From Limnobacter litoralis (GTDB lineage: Bacteria > Pseudomonadota > Gammaproteobacteria > Burkholderiales > Burkholderiaceae_B): a DNA stretch of 64,000 nucleotides. The notes beneath the pieces were generated by a model that was given only the letters and a program-made list of their open reading frames with translations, was not told the DNA's origin and ran no database searches. The translations under genes and the position numbers were made by a program. The stretch is from NCBI RefSeq assembly GCF_030160455.1, contig NZ_BSOJ01000015.1:248001-312000 (forward strand). Direction: 5' to 3'. Shown here in pieces: positions 1 to 7,134 of the stretch; position 1 is the first letter of the stretch; each line of letters opens with the position of its first letter.

Positions 1-22
1 CCCCACTAGGTGGGGCTTTTTC
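1..22 (+). terminator. Intrinsic terminator-like hairpin at window edge
   Basis: A CCCCAC / GTGGGG stem with a TAG-type loop is followed by CTTTTT, the form of a Rho-independent terminator for rightward transcription. It would end a gene lying to the left of the window. The 11-base string CCCCACTAGGT occurs again at 1231-1241 but without the second stem arm. Confidence 0.6.
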
Positions 23-26
23 TTAC

Positions 27-173
27 TTACCTCCGCTTCGCCGGAAAGCAGAAGGCTTTTTTGCCAACCTGCCAGGCGTAAAGTCGCTTGCCGTTACGCA
101 GCGTTATCCAAGGGCGACAAATGATGACGTGATCATCAATGTCGTGCTCAAACAGTTCTTTCTGTATGCTCAT
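27..173 (-). CDS. Small basic hypothetical protein (48 aa), element-borne
   Basis: A 48-codon frame starts at ATG with an AGGTG Shine-Dalgarno-like sequence about five bases upstream and ends at TAA. The product is soluble, starts acidic (EHDIDDH) and ends strongly basic (GKKAFCFPAKRR). I recognise no family. It faces away from the helix-turn-helix gene's downstream terminator region and sits inside the mobile element. The good ribosome site and coherent composition favour a real small phage gene, but the length means chance cannot be excluded. Confidence 0.45.
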   Translation of the reverse strand: MSIQKELFEHDIDDHVIICRPWITLRNGKRLYAWQVGKKAFCFPAKRR

Positions 174-199
174 TTAGCACCTATATAAGAACTGACCTC

Positions 200-331
200 T
201 TGCCTTGGAATGACTTTACAAAGTACACTTCGATTGCGAAGCGATGAGCACTTTGCTTATCATTGACTGAGTGGGGTCAAAACCCAGTCAGGCAGGGAAA
301 TGGCCAAGGGTACCAGCCCTTGGCTTTTTTT
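200..331 (+). ncRNA. Candidate small RNA with promoter and terminator
   Basis: A possible promoter (TTGCCT at 200-205, 18-base spacer, TACACT at 224-229) precedes about 95 bases with no convincing reading frame. These end in a strong intrinsic terminator: stem GCCAAGGG / CCCTTGGC at 303-324 and seven Ts. A second stem-loop (GACT...AGTC with GGG/CCC inside, about 265-289) lies in the middle. No rightward protein gene ends here, so the terminator needs another explanation. A short phage-type regulatory RNA is one option. The promoter match is only moderate. Confidence 0.3.
303..331 (+). terminator. Rho-independent terminator
   Basis: A perfect 8-bp stem GCCAAGGG / CCCTTGGC with a six-base loop is followed by TTTTTTT on the plus strand. 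It lies just beyond the stop codon of the leftward helix-turn-helix gene, but in that orientation no T-run follows, so it mainly serves rightward transcription. Confidence 0.75.
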
Positions 332-335
332 CGTC

Positions 336-782
336 TTATGCTGCGATTGGTAGGGTCCAAGCTCCATCGCGCTCTTCAAATTGAAGTTTGCCGTCTTCCG
401 TTTCAACGTCCACTTCAATTTCAGGCGCGTTGTAAATCGATTCAAAAGTCGGATTCTCGTTAACATGCTCCAGATACAAGCCCTTGATTGCTTTAATCGC
501 ATACTTAGGAATACCCATACCTCGTTCCCACAGCGAAACCGTCTGCTCTTTTACTCCAAGTGAATGAGCCAGTTTTGCCTGTGAGAGCTCACATTCTTTG
601 CGAAGAAAACGAAACTCATCACCGGAAAGATAATTTTTCTTGGTCAAAGATGTCCCAATGCTTTTGTGCAATCCGCACAAATCGTCGAAAGAGACTACTT
701 CACCATAGCCCTCAATCTCTTTGATCGTGTAACCATTTACAAGCCACACATTTTCCAAACCGCACTCAATGTAGTGGTACAT
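336..782 (-). CDS. Helix-turn-helix protein, MqsA/HigA-like antitoxin of a DUF4258 pair
   Basis: This 148-aa soluble protein has an Xre-type helix-turn-helix at about residues 53-90 (FRFLRKECELSQAKLA...VKEQTVSLWERG). The N-terminal part (YHYIECGLENVWLVNGY) matches the small family usually encoded next to DUF4258 proteins. The CxxC zinc pairs of true MqsA/YgiT are missing: only isolated Cys residues are seen. It follows the DUF4258 gene by 17 bases, so both are probably one transcript. By analogy it neutralises the DUF4258 protein and represses the shared promoter; that is inference. Confidence 0.7.
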   Translation of the reverse strand: MYHYIECGLENVWLVNGYTIKEIEGYGEVVSFDDLCGLHKSIGTSLTKKNYLSGDEFRFLRKECELSQAKLAHSLGVKEQTVSLWERGMGIPKYAIKAIKGLYLEHVNENPTFESIYNAPEIEVDVETEDGKLQFEERDGAWTLPIAA

Positions 783-799
783 ATTTCCCCCTTAATTAA

Positions 800-1114
800 T
801 CAATATACGGTGATGATGACAACCAAATTTGACGCATCCCACCTTACCGCCAAGGCAACTGATATCTCATCAGAAGCAATCACGTGGCTCATGGTACATT
901 TCCAATCACCAGCCGGTGTCTGGTAAACCGATTCCGTTATAGCACCCCTGAGCAGAACCTTTATAACCTGTGAGGAAGTGATTTTCCTTTCATGCATTCT
1001 CTGTTTGGAATGTTGAGTCCAAATAATATTGGCTGAGTCTTTCGCAACTCTTCGAACTATCTCAAGCATGTTTCGATCGTTCAACGCAATAGGTTTTGGA
1101 AAGACAGTCATCAT
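800..1114 (-). CDS. DUF4258 domain protein, putative toxin
   Basis: This 104-aa protein has the DUF4258 pattern: WTQHSKQRMHERKIT (His/Arg-rich helix), then VLLRGAITESVY, and a beta-rich end (WKCTMSHV...VALAVRWD...VVIITVY). DUF4258 proteins are compared with RelE/ParE-fold toxins and often pair with helix-turn-helix antitoxins, as here. A longer frame reaches back to a TTG, but that codon lies inside the -35 box of a strong promoter. I therefore chose the ATG that follows GGA; a second ATG comes directly after it. Toxicity itself is inferred. Confidence 0.7.
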   Translation of the reverse strand: MMTVFPKPIALNDRNMLEIVRRVAKDSANIIWTQHSKQRMHERKITSSQVIKVLLRGAITESVYQTPAGDWKCTMSHVIASDEISVALAVRWDASNLVVIITVY

Positions 1115-1139
1115 GGAATCCGCATGTTTACCCGTATAA

Positions 1140-1168
1140 ATTATGGGTATAAATTTTATGGGTGTCAA
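1140..1168 (-). promoter_or_regulatory. Sigma-70 promoter of the DUF4258/HTH pair, with repeats
   Basis: On the minus strand TTGACA (1163-1168), a 17-base spacer and CATAAT (1140-1145) give a near-consensus promoter about 25 bases before the DUF4258 start codon. The spacer and -10 carry two direct copies of CCCATAA(AA)TTTATA, each partly palindromic. They would be suitable autoregulatory operators for the neighbouring helix-turn-helix protein. Confidence 0.65.
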
Positions 1169-1536
1169 CCGTTATTTTTATTCGTAACAAAGCGTTAAGT
1201 GATGTCCGAATAAAGGCCAGATGTAACGTCCCCCACTAGGTAGTCTGAGGGTACGTTTACCAGTCGGAAATAATTTTAGGCAATTCAATTATTCTTTGAT
1301 CCAGCGCTTAATTTTCTTCCGCTCCTGATCAGATTTCCTTTCACAAAGTCAGCGGAATCGCTGCGTGCAGCCAACAAGACGAAAAAGGGACAGTTTGTCT
1401 TTCCCCTCACTCAAACCAGAACGGACCTCCCCTCCTCCCTTCTTGGGTGAATTCAATGAATTTTTAAACATGATGTTTGACTTATAAATAAACATGGTGT
1501 TTAATCAACTCACGCAATTCAACACGTGAGGTCACC
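1169..1536. other. Intergenic control region between divergent element operons
   Basis: The gap lies between the leftward DUF4258 promoter and the rightward phage operon. I see no reading frame with a ribosome site here. Apart from the palindrome-flanked promoter near its right end and a second copy of CCCCACTAGGT at 1231-1241, nothing stands out; the middle is pyrimidine-rich (about 1420-1445). Confidence 0.5.
1466..1505 (+). promoter_or_regulatory. Early-operon promoter framed by two palindromic operators
   Basis: TTGACT (1477-1482), a 17-base spacer and TTTAAT (1500-1505) form a promoter for the rightward operon. A perfect 13-bp palindrome AAACATGATGTTT (1466-1478) overlaps the -35 box. 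A one-mismatch copy, AAACATGGTGTTT (1490-1502), overlaps the -10 box. The centres are 24 bp apart, a little over two helical turns, which would suit cooperative binding by a dimeric phage repressor. The repressor gene is not identified and may lie left of the window. Confidence 0.65.
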
Positions 1537-1794
1537 ATGTCACACCAACAACACACCGACGAACTCGCAACGCAGGAACAGTACATTGCCGCGCTTCGTA
1601 GCTTCGACTGGTCATTCGAGTACACGGAAGATCAGCGCGTCTACAAGAGAGCGCAGGCCGAGCTGGCCCGCCTTCGCCAGATGCAAGTCCACCTTGATCC
1701 CACCGGCGAGATCTGGATGGCTCAAAAGCCCGCCGATATCGGGCTCTTCCCTCACGTAGCAAATCCTCAAGCACTAGGGGGTGGTGCGAAATGA
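1537..1794 (+). CDS. Hypothetical phage protein (85 aa), first gene of the operon
   Basis: The ATG is preceded by GAGG at a good distance and lies about 30 bases after the palindrome-framed promoter. The product is soluble, rich in Gln and charged residues, with a helical middle (RVYKRAQAELARLRQMQ) and no family I recognise. Its TGA overlaps the next ATG (ATGA), which starts the chain of translational coupling seen along this operon. Position suggests an early phage function, but nothing in the sequence names it. Confidence 0.65.
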   Translation: MSHQQHTDELATQEQYIAALRSFDWSFEYTEDQRVYKRAQAELARLRQMQVHLDPTGEIWMAQKPADIGLFPHVANPQALGGGAK

Positions 1795-1907
1795 ATCGAC
1801 TTCAAGCAATCACCCTCTTCCTCGCCCTTGGCTTTGCATTCGGTTACTGGGCCGGACAAGAAGCTCAAGCACAGACCCAGCAGCACCTTCAGGAGGCATC
1901 CAAATGA
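1791..1907 (+). CDS. Single-pass small membrane protein (38 aa)
   Basis: A 38-codon frame starts in the ATGA overlap with the preceding gene and ends in an ATGA overlap with the next. Residues 4-21 form one hydrophobic segment (ITLFLALGFAFGYWAG), followed by a Gln-rich tail (EAQAQTQQHLQEA). Exact stop/start coupling at both ends argues that it is translated despite its size. The function is unknown; a small phage membrane protein or regulator of a membrane target is possible. Confidence 0.6.
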   Translation: MNRLQAITLFLALGFAFGYWAGQEAQAQTQQHLQEASK

Positions 1908-2170
1908 GAACCCCCGAACAAACAGCGAAGATTTTTGAATTGGTCCATGGCGGTCGTACATCAGAGGCGCTGAGACTGATGGAGCAGACGAGTCATTTGC
2001 GAGTGCACCCCATCGAAAGCCGCACTCAAGTGGTCAGCCTGGTTAAACAGCTTCAAGTCGACTCGGGATTTGAATACCGCCGCTCTGAGGACACTGACGT
2101 TCGCGAGACCTGGAAGCGATTCGGCTGGTTACCGCGCCTGACCATTGCACGTCGGGAGTTGTTGGCATGA
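1904..2170 (+). CDS. Hypothetical phage protein (88 aa)
   Basis: The start is the ATG that overlaps the previous stop. An open frame reaches further upstream but has no ribosome site and would overlap two coupled genes. GGAGG lies about seven bases before this ATG. The product (MRTPEQTAKIFELV...) is a small soluble alpha/beta protein with a basic C-terminus (RFGWLPRLTIARREL). No family recognised. It ends in a further ATGA overlap. Confidence 0.65.
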   Translation: MRTPEQTAKIFELVHGGRTSEALRLMEQTSHLRVHPIESRTQVVSLVKQLQVDSGFEYRRSEDTDVRETWKRFGWLPRLTIARRELLA

Positions 2171-2424
2171 CTGAAACTACCGAACTGCCACAGGTCAAGA
2201 TGGTAACCATTCCAGGCTCTGACAACCACGGCGGCTACCTTGCGCTGAAACTTGTGCTGCCCTGGGTGTGTCGCAAATGCGGAGGACCACGCGGCGAGCC
2301 TTTCAAAGTTGCAGACTGGGATGGTGATCGAAAGATGACCGTCGACGCTTGGCGCAATCCCTGTGGCCACCTCGAGCTGTACAGCGAAATTCGCGCAGAT
2401 CTGCAGCGGGAGGGCAAGCTGTGA
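2167..2424 (+). CDS. Small putative zinc-ribbon phage protein (85 aa)
   Basis: The product has a CRKC pair at about residues 36-39 (VCRKCGGPRGEP) and a third Cys with His further on (NPCGHLEL), which together could bind zinc. It starts in an ATGA overlap and its TGA overlaps a GTG start (GTGA) of the nuclease gene, so it is tightly coupled to that gene. Function unknown; an accessory DNA-binding role beside the nuclease and RecT genes is a guess from position. Confidence 0.6.
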   Translation: MTETTELPQVKMVTIPGSDNHGGYLALKLVLPWVCRKCGGPRGEPFKVADWDGDRKMTVDAWRNPCGHLELYSEIRADLQREGKL

Positions 2425-3254
2425 GCGAAGCCTACATGAAGCTGCTCGAGCTGCTACCCAACCGACCACCTGTTCGGCTGCGTGCCTCGAGTGTGTCCGA
2501 TCTGTTCGATTGTGCTGATCGCTGGTGTTCGGTGCACCTTGAAGGTAAGCGAGTGCCCCAGTCGGATCGTGCTGCTATGGGCACGGCCATTCATGCGGGT
2601 ACCGCGCACTACGACACTGAAGTCTTGAACGGTCAGGCACCCAGCATTTTTGCAGCGACACAGTGCGCCGTTGATACTCTTCGCGACAGCGATGAAGACA
2701 CCGTCTGGGATCTACGTCGCGACGAAGCGGAGTCGATTGCTGCAGCACTTACCAACAAGTATTGCAGAGAGGAAAGCCAAAAACATGAGTTTGTGGCCGT
2801 CGAGGCCAAGTGCGAAAGCCTGATCCTAAACGATGTCAGCCTCGAGCTGACTGGCAGCACAGACCGGATCTTTCGCAATGAGCTCCGATTCGGAGTGGGC
2901 GACCTCAAAAGCGGGATTCAGGCGGTCAGCCATGGCGAGGCGAAAACCCAGGCTCATGCACCGCAGATTGGTGTCTACGAGATCCTCGCTGAGGCCTCGA
3001 CCGGAATCCCAATCGACCTGCCTGCAAAGATCATCGGCATGAAAACCGGAAAAACCCCCGCGGGACAGGCAATCGCAACAAGCGAGATCCGTGAAGCCAA
3101 GGCAGTTTTACTTGGCGACAAAAGTCGCCCGGGCCTTCTTCACCATGCCGCGCTGATCATCCACGGAATCATCCCGCCCTTTGGCAACCCCCGCAGCATG
3201 CTCTGCCACAAGAAATTCTGTCCCAACTTCAACGACTGCTTCTGGCGCAGGTAA
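2421..3254 (+). CDS. RecB-family (PD-(D/E)XK) nuclease with Fe-S cysteines
   Basis: The 277-aa protein carries the nuclease core: a motif-I His (GTAIHAG, about 59), Asp in GSTDRI (148), D-x-K in VGDLKSG (161/163) and the QxxxY helix (QIGVYEIL, 182-186). Cys31 with Cys262, Cys267 and Cys273 (CHKKFCPNFNDC) matches the four-cysteine iron-sulphur cluster of AddB/Cas4-type nucleases. The GTG start overlaps the previous stop. A longer upstream frame would overlap the previous gene for 75 bases. Directly followed by recT, it is probably the 5'-3' exonuclease partner in phage recombination. Confidence 0.85.
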   Translation: MSEAYMKLLELLPNRPPVRLRASSVSDLFDCADRWCSVHLEGKRVPQSDRAAMGTAIHAGTAHYDTEVLNGQAPSIFAATQCAVDTLRDSDEDTVWDLRRDEAESIAAALTNKYCREESQKHEFVAVEAKCESLILNDVSLELTGSTDRIFRNELRFGVGDLKSGIQAVSHGEAKTQAHAPQIGVYEILAEASTGIPIDLPAKIIGMKTGKTPAGQAIATSEIREAKAVLLGDKSRPGLLHHAALIIHGIIPPFGNPRSMLCHKKFCPNFNDCFWRR

Positions 3255-3278
3255 TCAACTTCATCAAAAGGAACTGAC

Positions 3279-4286
3279 ATGAATACAACCACCAACACTA
3301 CCGATTTGGCAAAGGTCCGAGAACAAAATGTTCTGGCCAGCATGAAGCCCAAAGAAAAGGTCGCCTACTTTCTCAACCAGAAAAAGAGTGAAATTGTAAA
3401 GATGCTGCCTAGGCATCTAAATCCAGAACGCCTGATGAAAGTTGCTCAAATCGCAGCAACTACCACTCCGGCACTGGCTGAATGCGATGTTCCGAGCCTG
3501 GTTGGTGCAATTGGCCAATGCGCACAGATGGGCCTTGAACCCAATACCGTACTTGGCCACGCCTATTTGGTTCCCTTCAATACCAAGCGTAAAGACAACC
3601 AGGGCAACGAGCGCTGGGTGAAATCTGTTCAGGTGATCATCGGCTACAAAGGCTTGATCGACCTTGCTCGCCGCTCCGGCCAGATCGTATCGATCGCAGC
3701 GCATGAGGTGTGTGCCAACGACAAATTCGAACTGGTTTACGGACTTGACGAGCAACTGACGCACGTACCAGCCATGCAAGACCGAGGCGGCGTGCTTGGG
3801 TTTTATGCGGTTGCAAAGCTCAAAGATGGCGGGCATTGCTTTGAGTTCATGAGCCTTGAACAAGTCAACGAAATCATGCTGGCCAGCCAAAGCAAAGGCA
3901 AGTACGGCCCTTGGAAAGACAACTTTATTGAAATGGGACGGAAAACAGTCATTCGGCGCCTGGCCAAGTACCTGCCTCTCTCCATTGAATTTCAAACAGC
4001 GGCCGCGCTCGACGGCATGGCCGACGGCGGGAAAGATCAGCGCCTGGATGAGGCCTTCGAGGGTGATTACAACATCATTCCAGAGGATCAGCCCGCTATC
4101 GAAAATGAATCTCAGCCAGCTGCGCAATTCAATTCTGGCAGATTAACAGACGAAGAAAAAGCGTCAATTGCAGCTGAGGAAGCGGCCGAGGCAACAGCAC
4201 AGGCCCATCAGCAAGCAGATCCCTCTGGTGAGACCAGACAGCGGCGGCGCGCCGCCGCAAGTCAGCAATCAATGAGCATGGAATAA
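3279..4286 (+). CDS. recT: RecT-family single-strand annealing protein
   Basis: The 335-aa protein has RecT family features: an N-terminal helical part, CAQMGLEPNTVLGHAYLVPF and the core VQVIIGYKGLIDLARRSGQI, then GPWKDNFIEMGRKTVIRRLAKYLP. It pairs complementary single strands exposed by the exonuclease encoded just upstream, promoting phage-type recombination. The C-terminal 70 residues are acidic and Gln/Ala-rich and end in a basic patch (RQRRRAA), as in other RecT tails. A ribosome site (AAGGAA) precedes the ATG. Confidence 0.92.
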   Translation: MNTTTNTTDLAKVREQNVLASMKPKEKVAYFLNQKKSEIVKMLPRHLNPERLMKVAQIAATTTPALAECDVPSLVGAIGQCAQMGLEPNTVLGHAYLVPFNTKRKDNQGNERWVKSVQVIIGYKGLIDLARRSGQIVSIAAHEVCANDKFELVYGLDEQLTHVPAMQDRGGVLGFYAVAKLKDGGHCFEFMSLEQVNEIMLASQSKGKYGPWKDNFIEMGRKTVIRRLAKYLPLSIEFQTAAALDGMADGGKDQRLDEAFEGDYNIIPEDQPAIENESQPAAQFNSGRLTDEEKASIAAEEAAEATAQAHQQADPSGETRQRRRAAASQQSMSME

Positions 4287-4296
4287 GGAGGAAACC

Positions 4297-4788
4297 ATGG
4301 CCTTTGAACTGAGAGACGCTTTGGTAATGATCGGAGAAGTGGTACCTAGAAAGGTGGGGCCACAAGACTGCCGGACCTTGCGCGCCACAATCAAGCTGTC
4401 CTTTGAAGCTCCAGCAATCGACATTCTTCCAGAGTTTTCCCCATCCCTCAGAGCTTTTTTGTTTACGGATGAGGGTTTGCGCATGCCGCAACTTGGCGAG
4501 TTTCACTGGGATCTTGAGATGGCGAACATGGAGCTGGATGTCTCTGGAATCTGCTTCATTGGAGCCAAGCTCGGCGGATTCAAAATCCGCCCTTTTCTGA
4601 AATCCCCCGAGGGCGAACCGCTGCCCGAGATCGATATCAGCCAGCACCAGTTTGTAGAAATCGGTTTCAAGGCTGACGTTGAAATTACCGACGGCCGGCA
4701 TGTAGCGATTCTTTGCGAGCTGATGGGCTACGAAACACACCTGAGTCTGCTGGCCAGACAACAAGAACTTGACCTCCAAGGAGCATAA
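4297..4788 (+). CDS. Hypothetical protein between recT and the ATPase (163 aa)
   Basis: A soluble beta-rich protein whose ATG follows AAGGAGGAAACC, the strongest ribosome site in the operon. Motifs such as FHWDLEMANMELDVSGICFIGAKLGGFKI suggest a compact beta sandwich or barrel, with no catalytic pattern. It ends two bases before the ATPase start. The tight position between recT and an SMC-like ATPase points to a recombination or replication accessory role, but I know no family for it. Confidence 0.7.
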   Translation: MAFELRDALVMIGEVVPRKVGPQDCRTLRATIKLSFEAPAIDILPEFSPSLRAFLFTDEGLRMPQLGEFHWDLEMANMELDVSGICFIGAKLGGFKIRPFLKSPEGEPLPEIDISQHQFVEIGFKADVEITDGRHVAILCELMGYETHLSLLARQQELDLQGA

Positions 4789-4790
4789 AG

Positions 4791-6563
4791 ATGCGTATCA
4801 ATTCAATCCAAGTAGACAACTTTCTGCGCGTGCAACACGCTGAGATTCGCTTTCAAACACCAGTGGTTCTCGTTGCCGGACACAATCGTCAAGGCAAGTC
4901 CTCCCTTGGAGAAGCCTTAAAACATGCCTTCATTGAGGAACCCACCCGGGTAACAAAGAAAAACGAATTCAAGCAACTCGTTCGAGATGGCGAAAAGGTT
5001 TCAAGCATCGTCATTGAACACAGCCAAGGCACCACATCGCTGGTTCTTCCCAAAGGCGAGGGAGAGGGTCAGATCAGCCACGGAGCACTGCCCTACTGTC
5101 TCGAGCCTTCTAGGTTCGCTACTGCTGATGCCAACACTCGACGTGAATTTGTATTGAAGCTCACCGGCACAAAGATCACACCAGCAACCATCATCGCAAA
5201 GCTGAAAGAACGCGGGGTGAATGAGAAAAAGGCCGACGAAGTGGTGCCGCTTTTGGCAGCCGGCATTTCAAGTGCACAGGCCGAGGCTGCAAAAAAGGCT
5301 ACAGAAGCCAAGGGGGCATGGCGCGCGGTCACTGGCGAGACCTACGGCAGCGAAAAGGCCAAAGAATGGTCGGCACCGGTGCCGCAGATAACGATGTCTG
5401 ATGACGACATCAAATCACTTGAGAAAGACCTGACTGAGATCGGTGCCGACATTGATGACGCCAATCAGCGCCTGGGTGCACTTCAAAACGTCGACTTGAT
5501 CGATGTGAAGGCCATTCAAGAAGAGATCAATCAGGCCAGGCAACAAGGCCAGCTGTACGCGCGCATTCAGGACAAACTTTTGGTGGATGAAGCGCAGTTG
5601 GCAGACTGGAAAACGAAAGTCGAACAAGCCAAGTCTGCGGCAAGTGGCAAGCGCGAGGGCCTGATTCATGACATGGCCCGCGCCCTCGATTTCCTCAATG
5701 GCGTTTACACGGGGGACTGGTACGAACACAGCGGCATCATTGCCCGCTATGAGGCCGAGCATGGCGCTATTGGCCAACAAGGCGACCCTGAGTTGGCTGG
5801 CAAGCTGCCTGAATATCAAAAGGCTCTCGATCTCATTCAACGCAGCGTGGACAACGGCAAGCGGGATTTGGCAGCAGCCGATGCCGCAGCAAAGCTGGTC
5901 GTAGCCTTGGAGGAGAAAGTCAAGGGGGCCACAAATAACGAAGAAAACGCCAAGGCCAAAAATCAGATTGAGGCAAACCTTCAAGTTTTCCGCGACGAGA
6001 GGAAGTTGGTCGAAGATAAACTCAAATCAGCCAAAGATGAGCGTCGACAAATCGCTGATTCCAACTCAAGAACAAAGCTGGCCGCCGGGCATCACGCAGA
6101 CGTTCAGGCTTGGGATGAAATCGCAAAGGCCCTGAAACCAGATGGGATTCCGGCTGAGTTTGTCGGCCAGGCCGTCAACCAATTGAACACCTTGATTGCG
6201 ACGTTCTCAGAGGTGGCTCAGTGGGGTCAGATCCACATTTCAGAAAACATGGAGATCGTCGCAGACGGTCACGAATACCGACTGCTCTCCGAATCACACA
6301 AATGGCGAGTCGACACTCTGATTGCCTGCGCGATCGCAGCAATCTCCGAACTTGGTTTTGTGATCCTCGATCGCGTCGATGTATTGGACAACCCGGGGCG
6401 CATCCAGCTGATCAACCTGATCGACGACCTAGTGGCAAACAAAGATCTGGAAGGGGCATTGTTGCTGGCCACGCTGAAAGAAAAGCCACACGGCCTGCCA
6501 GACCACATCACCGTCGAATGGATTGAGAACGGAGTTATTCAGAGTGAGGAGGTGGCAGCATGA
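4791..6563 (+). CDS. SMC/RecF/SbcC-like phage ATPase
   Basis: The 590-aa protein has a Walker A (GHNRQGKS, about 30-37) in an SMC/RecF-type N-terminus (INSIQVDNFLRVQHAEIRF). Long heptad-rich helices follow at about 170-450. At the C-terminus are a variant signature (LSESHKWR, about 499) and Walker B (FVILDRVDVLD, Asp at 527). The residue after that Asp is Arg instead of the usual catalytic Glu, so ATP hydrolysis may depend on a nearby Asp. It probably acts with the nuclease and RecT in DNA end processing. Length fits phage forms, shorter than SbcC. Confidence 0.8.
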   Translation: MRINSIQVDNFLRVQHAEIRFQTPVVLVAGHNRQGKSSLGEALKHAFIEEPTRVTKKNEFKQLVRDGEKVSSIVIEHSQGTTSLVLPKGEGEGQISHGALPYCLEPSRFATADANTRREFVLKLTGTKITPATIIAKLKERGVNEKKADEVVPLLAAGISSAQAEAAKKATEAKGAWRAVTGETYGSEKAKEWSAPVPQITMSDDDIKSLEKDLTEIGADIDDANQRLGALQNVDLIDVKAIQEEINQARQQGQLYARIQDKLLVDEAQLADWKTKVEQAKSAASGKREGLIHDMARALDFLNGVYTGDWYEHSGIIARYEAEHGAIGQQGDPELAGKLPEYQKALDLIQRSVDNGKRDLAAADAAAKLVVALEEKVKGATNNEENAKAKNQIEANLQVFRDERKLVEDKLKSAKDERRQIADSNSRTKLAAGHHADVQAWDEIAKALKPDGIPAEFVGQAVNQLNTLIATFSEVAQWGQIHISENMEIVADGHEYRLLSESHKWRVDTLIACAIAAISELGFVILDRVDVLDNPGRIQLINLIDDLVANKDLEGALLLATLKEKPHGLPDHITVEWIENGVIQSEEVAA

Positions 6564-6757
6564 CTTCCACAGGCCTACTCACACTCTTTCTCTTTTTCTG
6601 CGGATTCACATCGGTTTACTGCATCGCCAAGCGTCAAGCAAGCGGATTTGGAATCGTTTTCTACAGTCTGGCCGGAGGTGTCTTTCTGGTCAGTATTGCA
6701 ATGATCATTCTTGTCTGCGTCGGATCAGTTTGCGCTGGCTGGGAGTACATCCAATGA
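6560..6757 (+). CDS. Small two-helix membrane protein (65 aa)
   Basis: The ATG overlaps the ATPase stop (ATGA). Two hydrophobic stretches (LLTLFLFFCGFTSVYCIA and VFYSLAGGVFLVSIAMIILVCVGSVCA) predict a hairpin in the inner membrane with short polar ends. No family recognised. Coupled at both ends to its neighbours, it is very likely expressed. Small membrane proteins in phage early operons can modify host envelope functions, but nothing here shows that. Confidence 0.6.
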   Translation: MTSTGLLTLFLFFCGFTSVYCIAKRQASGFGIVFYSLAGGVFLVSIAMIILVCVGSVCAGWEYIQ

Positions 6758-7134
6758 GTAAGGCATCTGAAAATGACAACACCGTCAAACCTGAGGCTCA
6801 AATTCCGGCTATAGCGGCTGAAACCTTAATCGCAGAACCAGCTGAGCCGGCATCCCAGCCCCCTGACGGTTGGTATTTTGAATTCAACAACAACGCAGTG
6901 TCGTTCACCACAGATCCAGAGGAAGCAGCCGACATTAAGAGGCACCTTGAGCCAGGCGAGACGTGCACCGAGTATTTCAAGGCACCACCCGCCCCGGTGC
7001 GGTTGACTGTTGAAGAAGTTTTACAGTCAATCAAAGCATCAATTCCAAAAAAAGGATCAATAGGAAGTTTGGCTGAAATTATTGCTTTTGAAGTGATGGA
7101 TGCAATGGAGCGCATAGCGAGGGGGGCAATATGA
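6754..7134 (+). CDS. Hypothetical phage protein (126 aa)
   Basis: The start is the ATG in the ATGA overlap with the membrane-protein gene. The frame is open further upstream, but that part has no ribosome site and overlaps two genes. The N-terminal 40 residues are Pro/Ala/Glu-rich and probably disordered. The remainder (GWYFEFNNNAVSFTTDPEEAADIKRHLEPGE...) looks folded. No family recognised. It ends in another ATGA overlap. Confidence 0.65.
   Translation: MSKASENDNTVKPEAQIPAIAAETLIAEPAEPASQPPDGWYFEFNNNAVSFTTDPEEAADIKRHLEPGETCTEYFKAPPAPVRLTVEEVLQSIKASIPKKGSIGSLAEIIAFEVMDAMERIARGAI

Noticed and set aside
1114-1168. Longer DUF4258 protein starting at the TTG at 1168
   Set aside because: That codon is part of the -35 box of the promoter, so it would not be in the transcript.
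1231-1241. CCCCACTAGGT repeated at 1-11 and 1231-1241 as an attachment-site pair
   Set aside because: Only 11 bases, one copy is part of a terminator stem, and the integrase points to tRNA-Arg instead.
3417-4127. 236-residue open frame antisense to recT
   Set aside because: Shadow of a conserved gene; no recognisable motif and no promoter or ribosome site.
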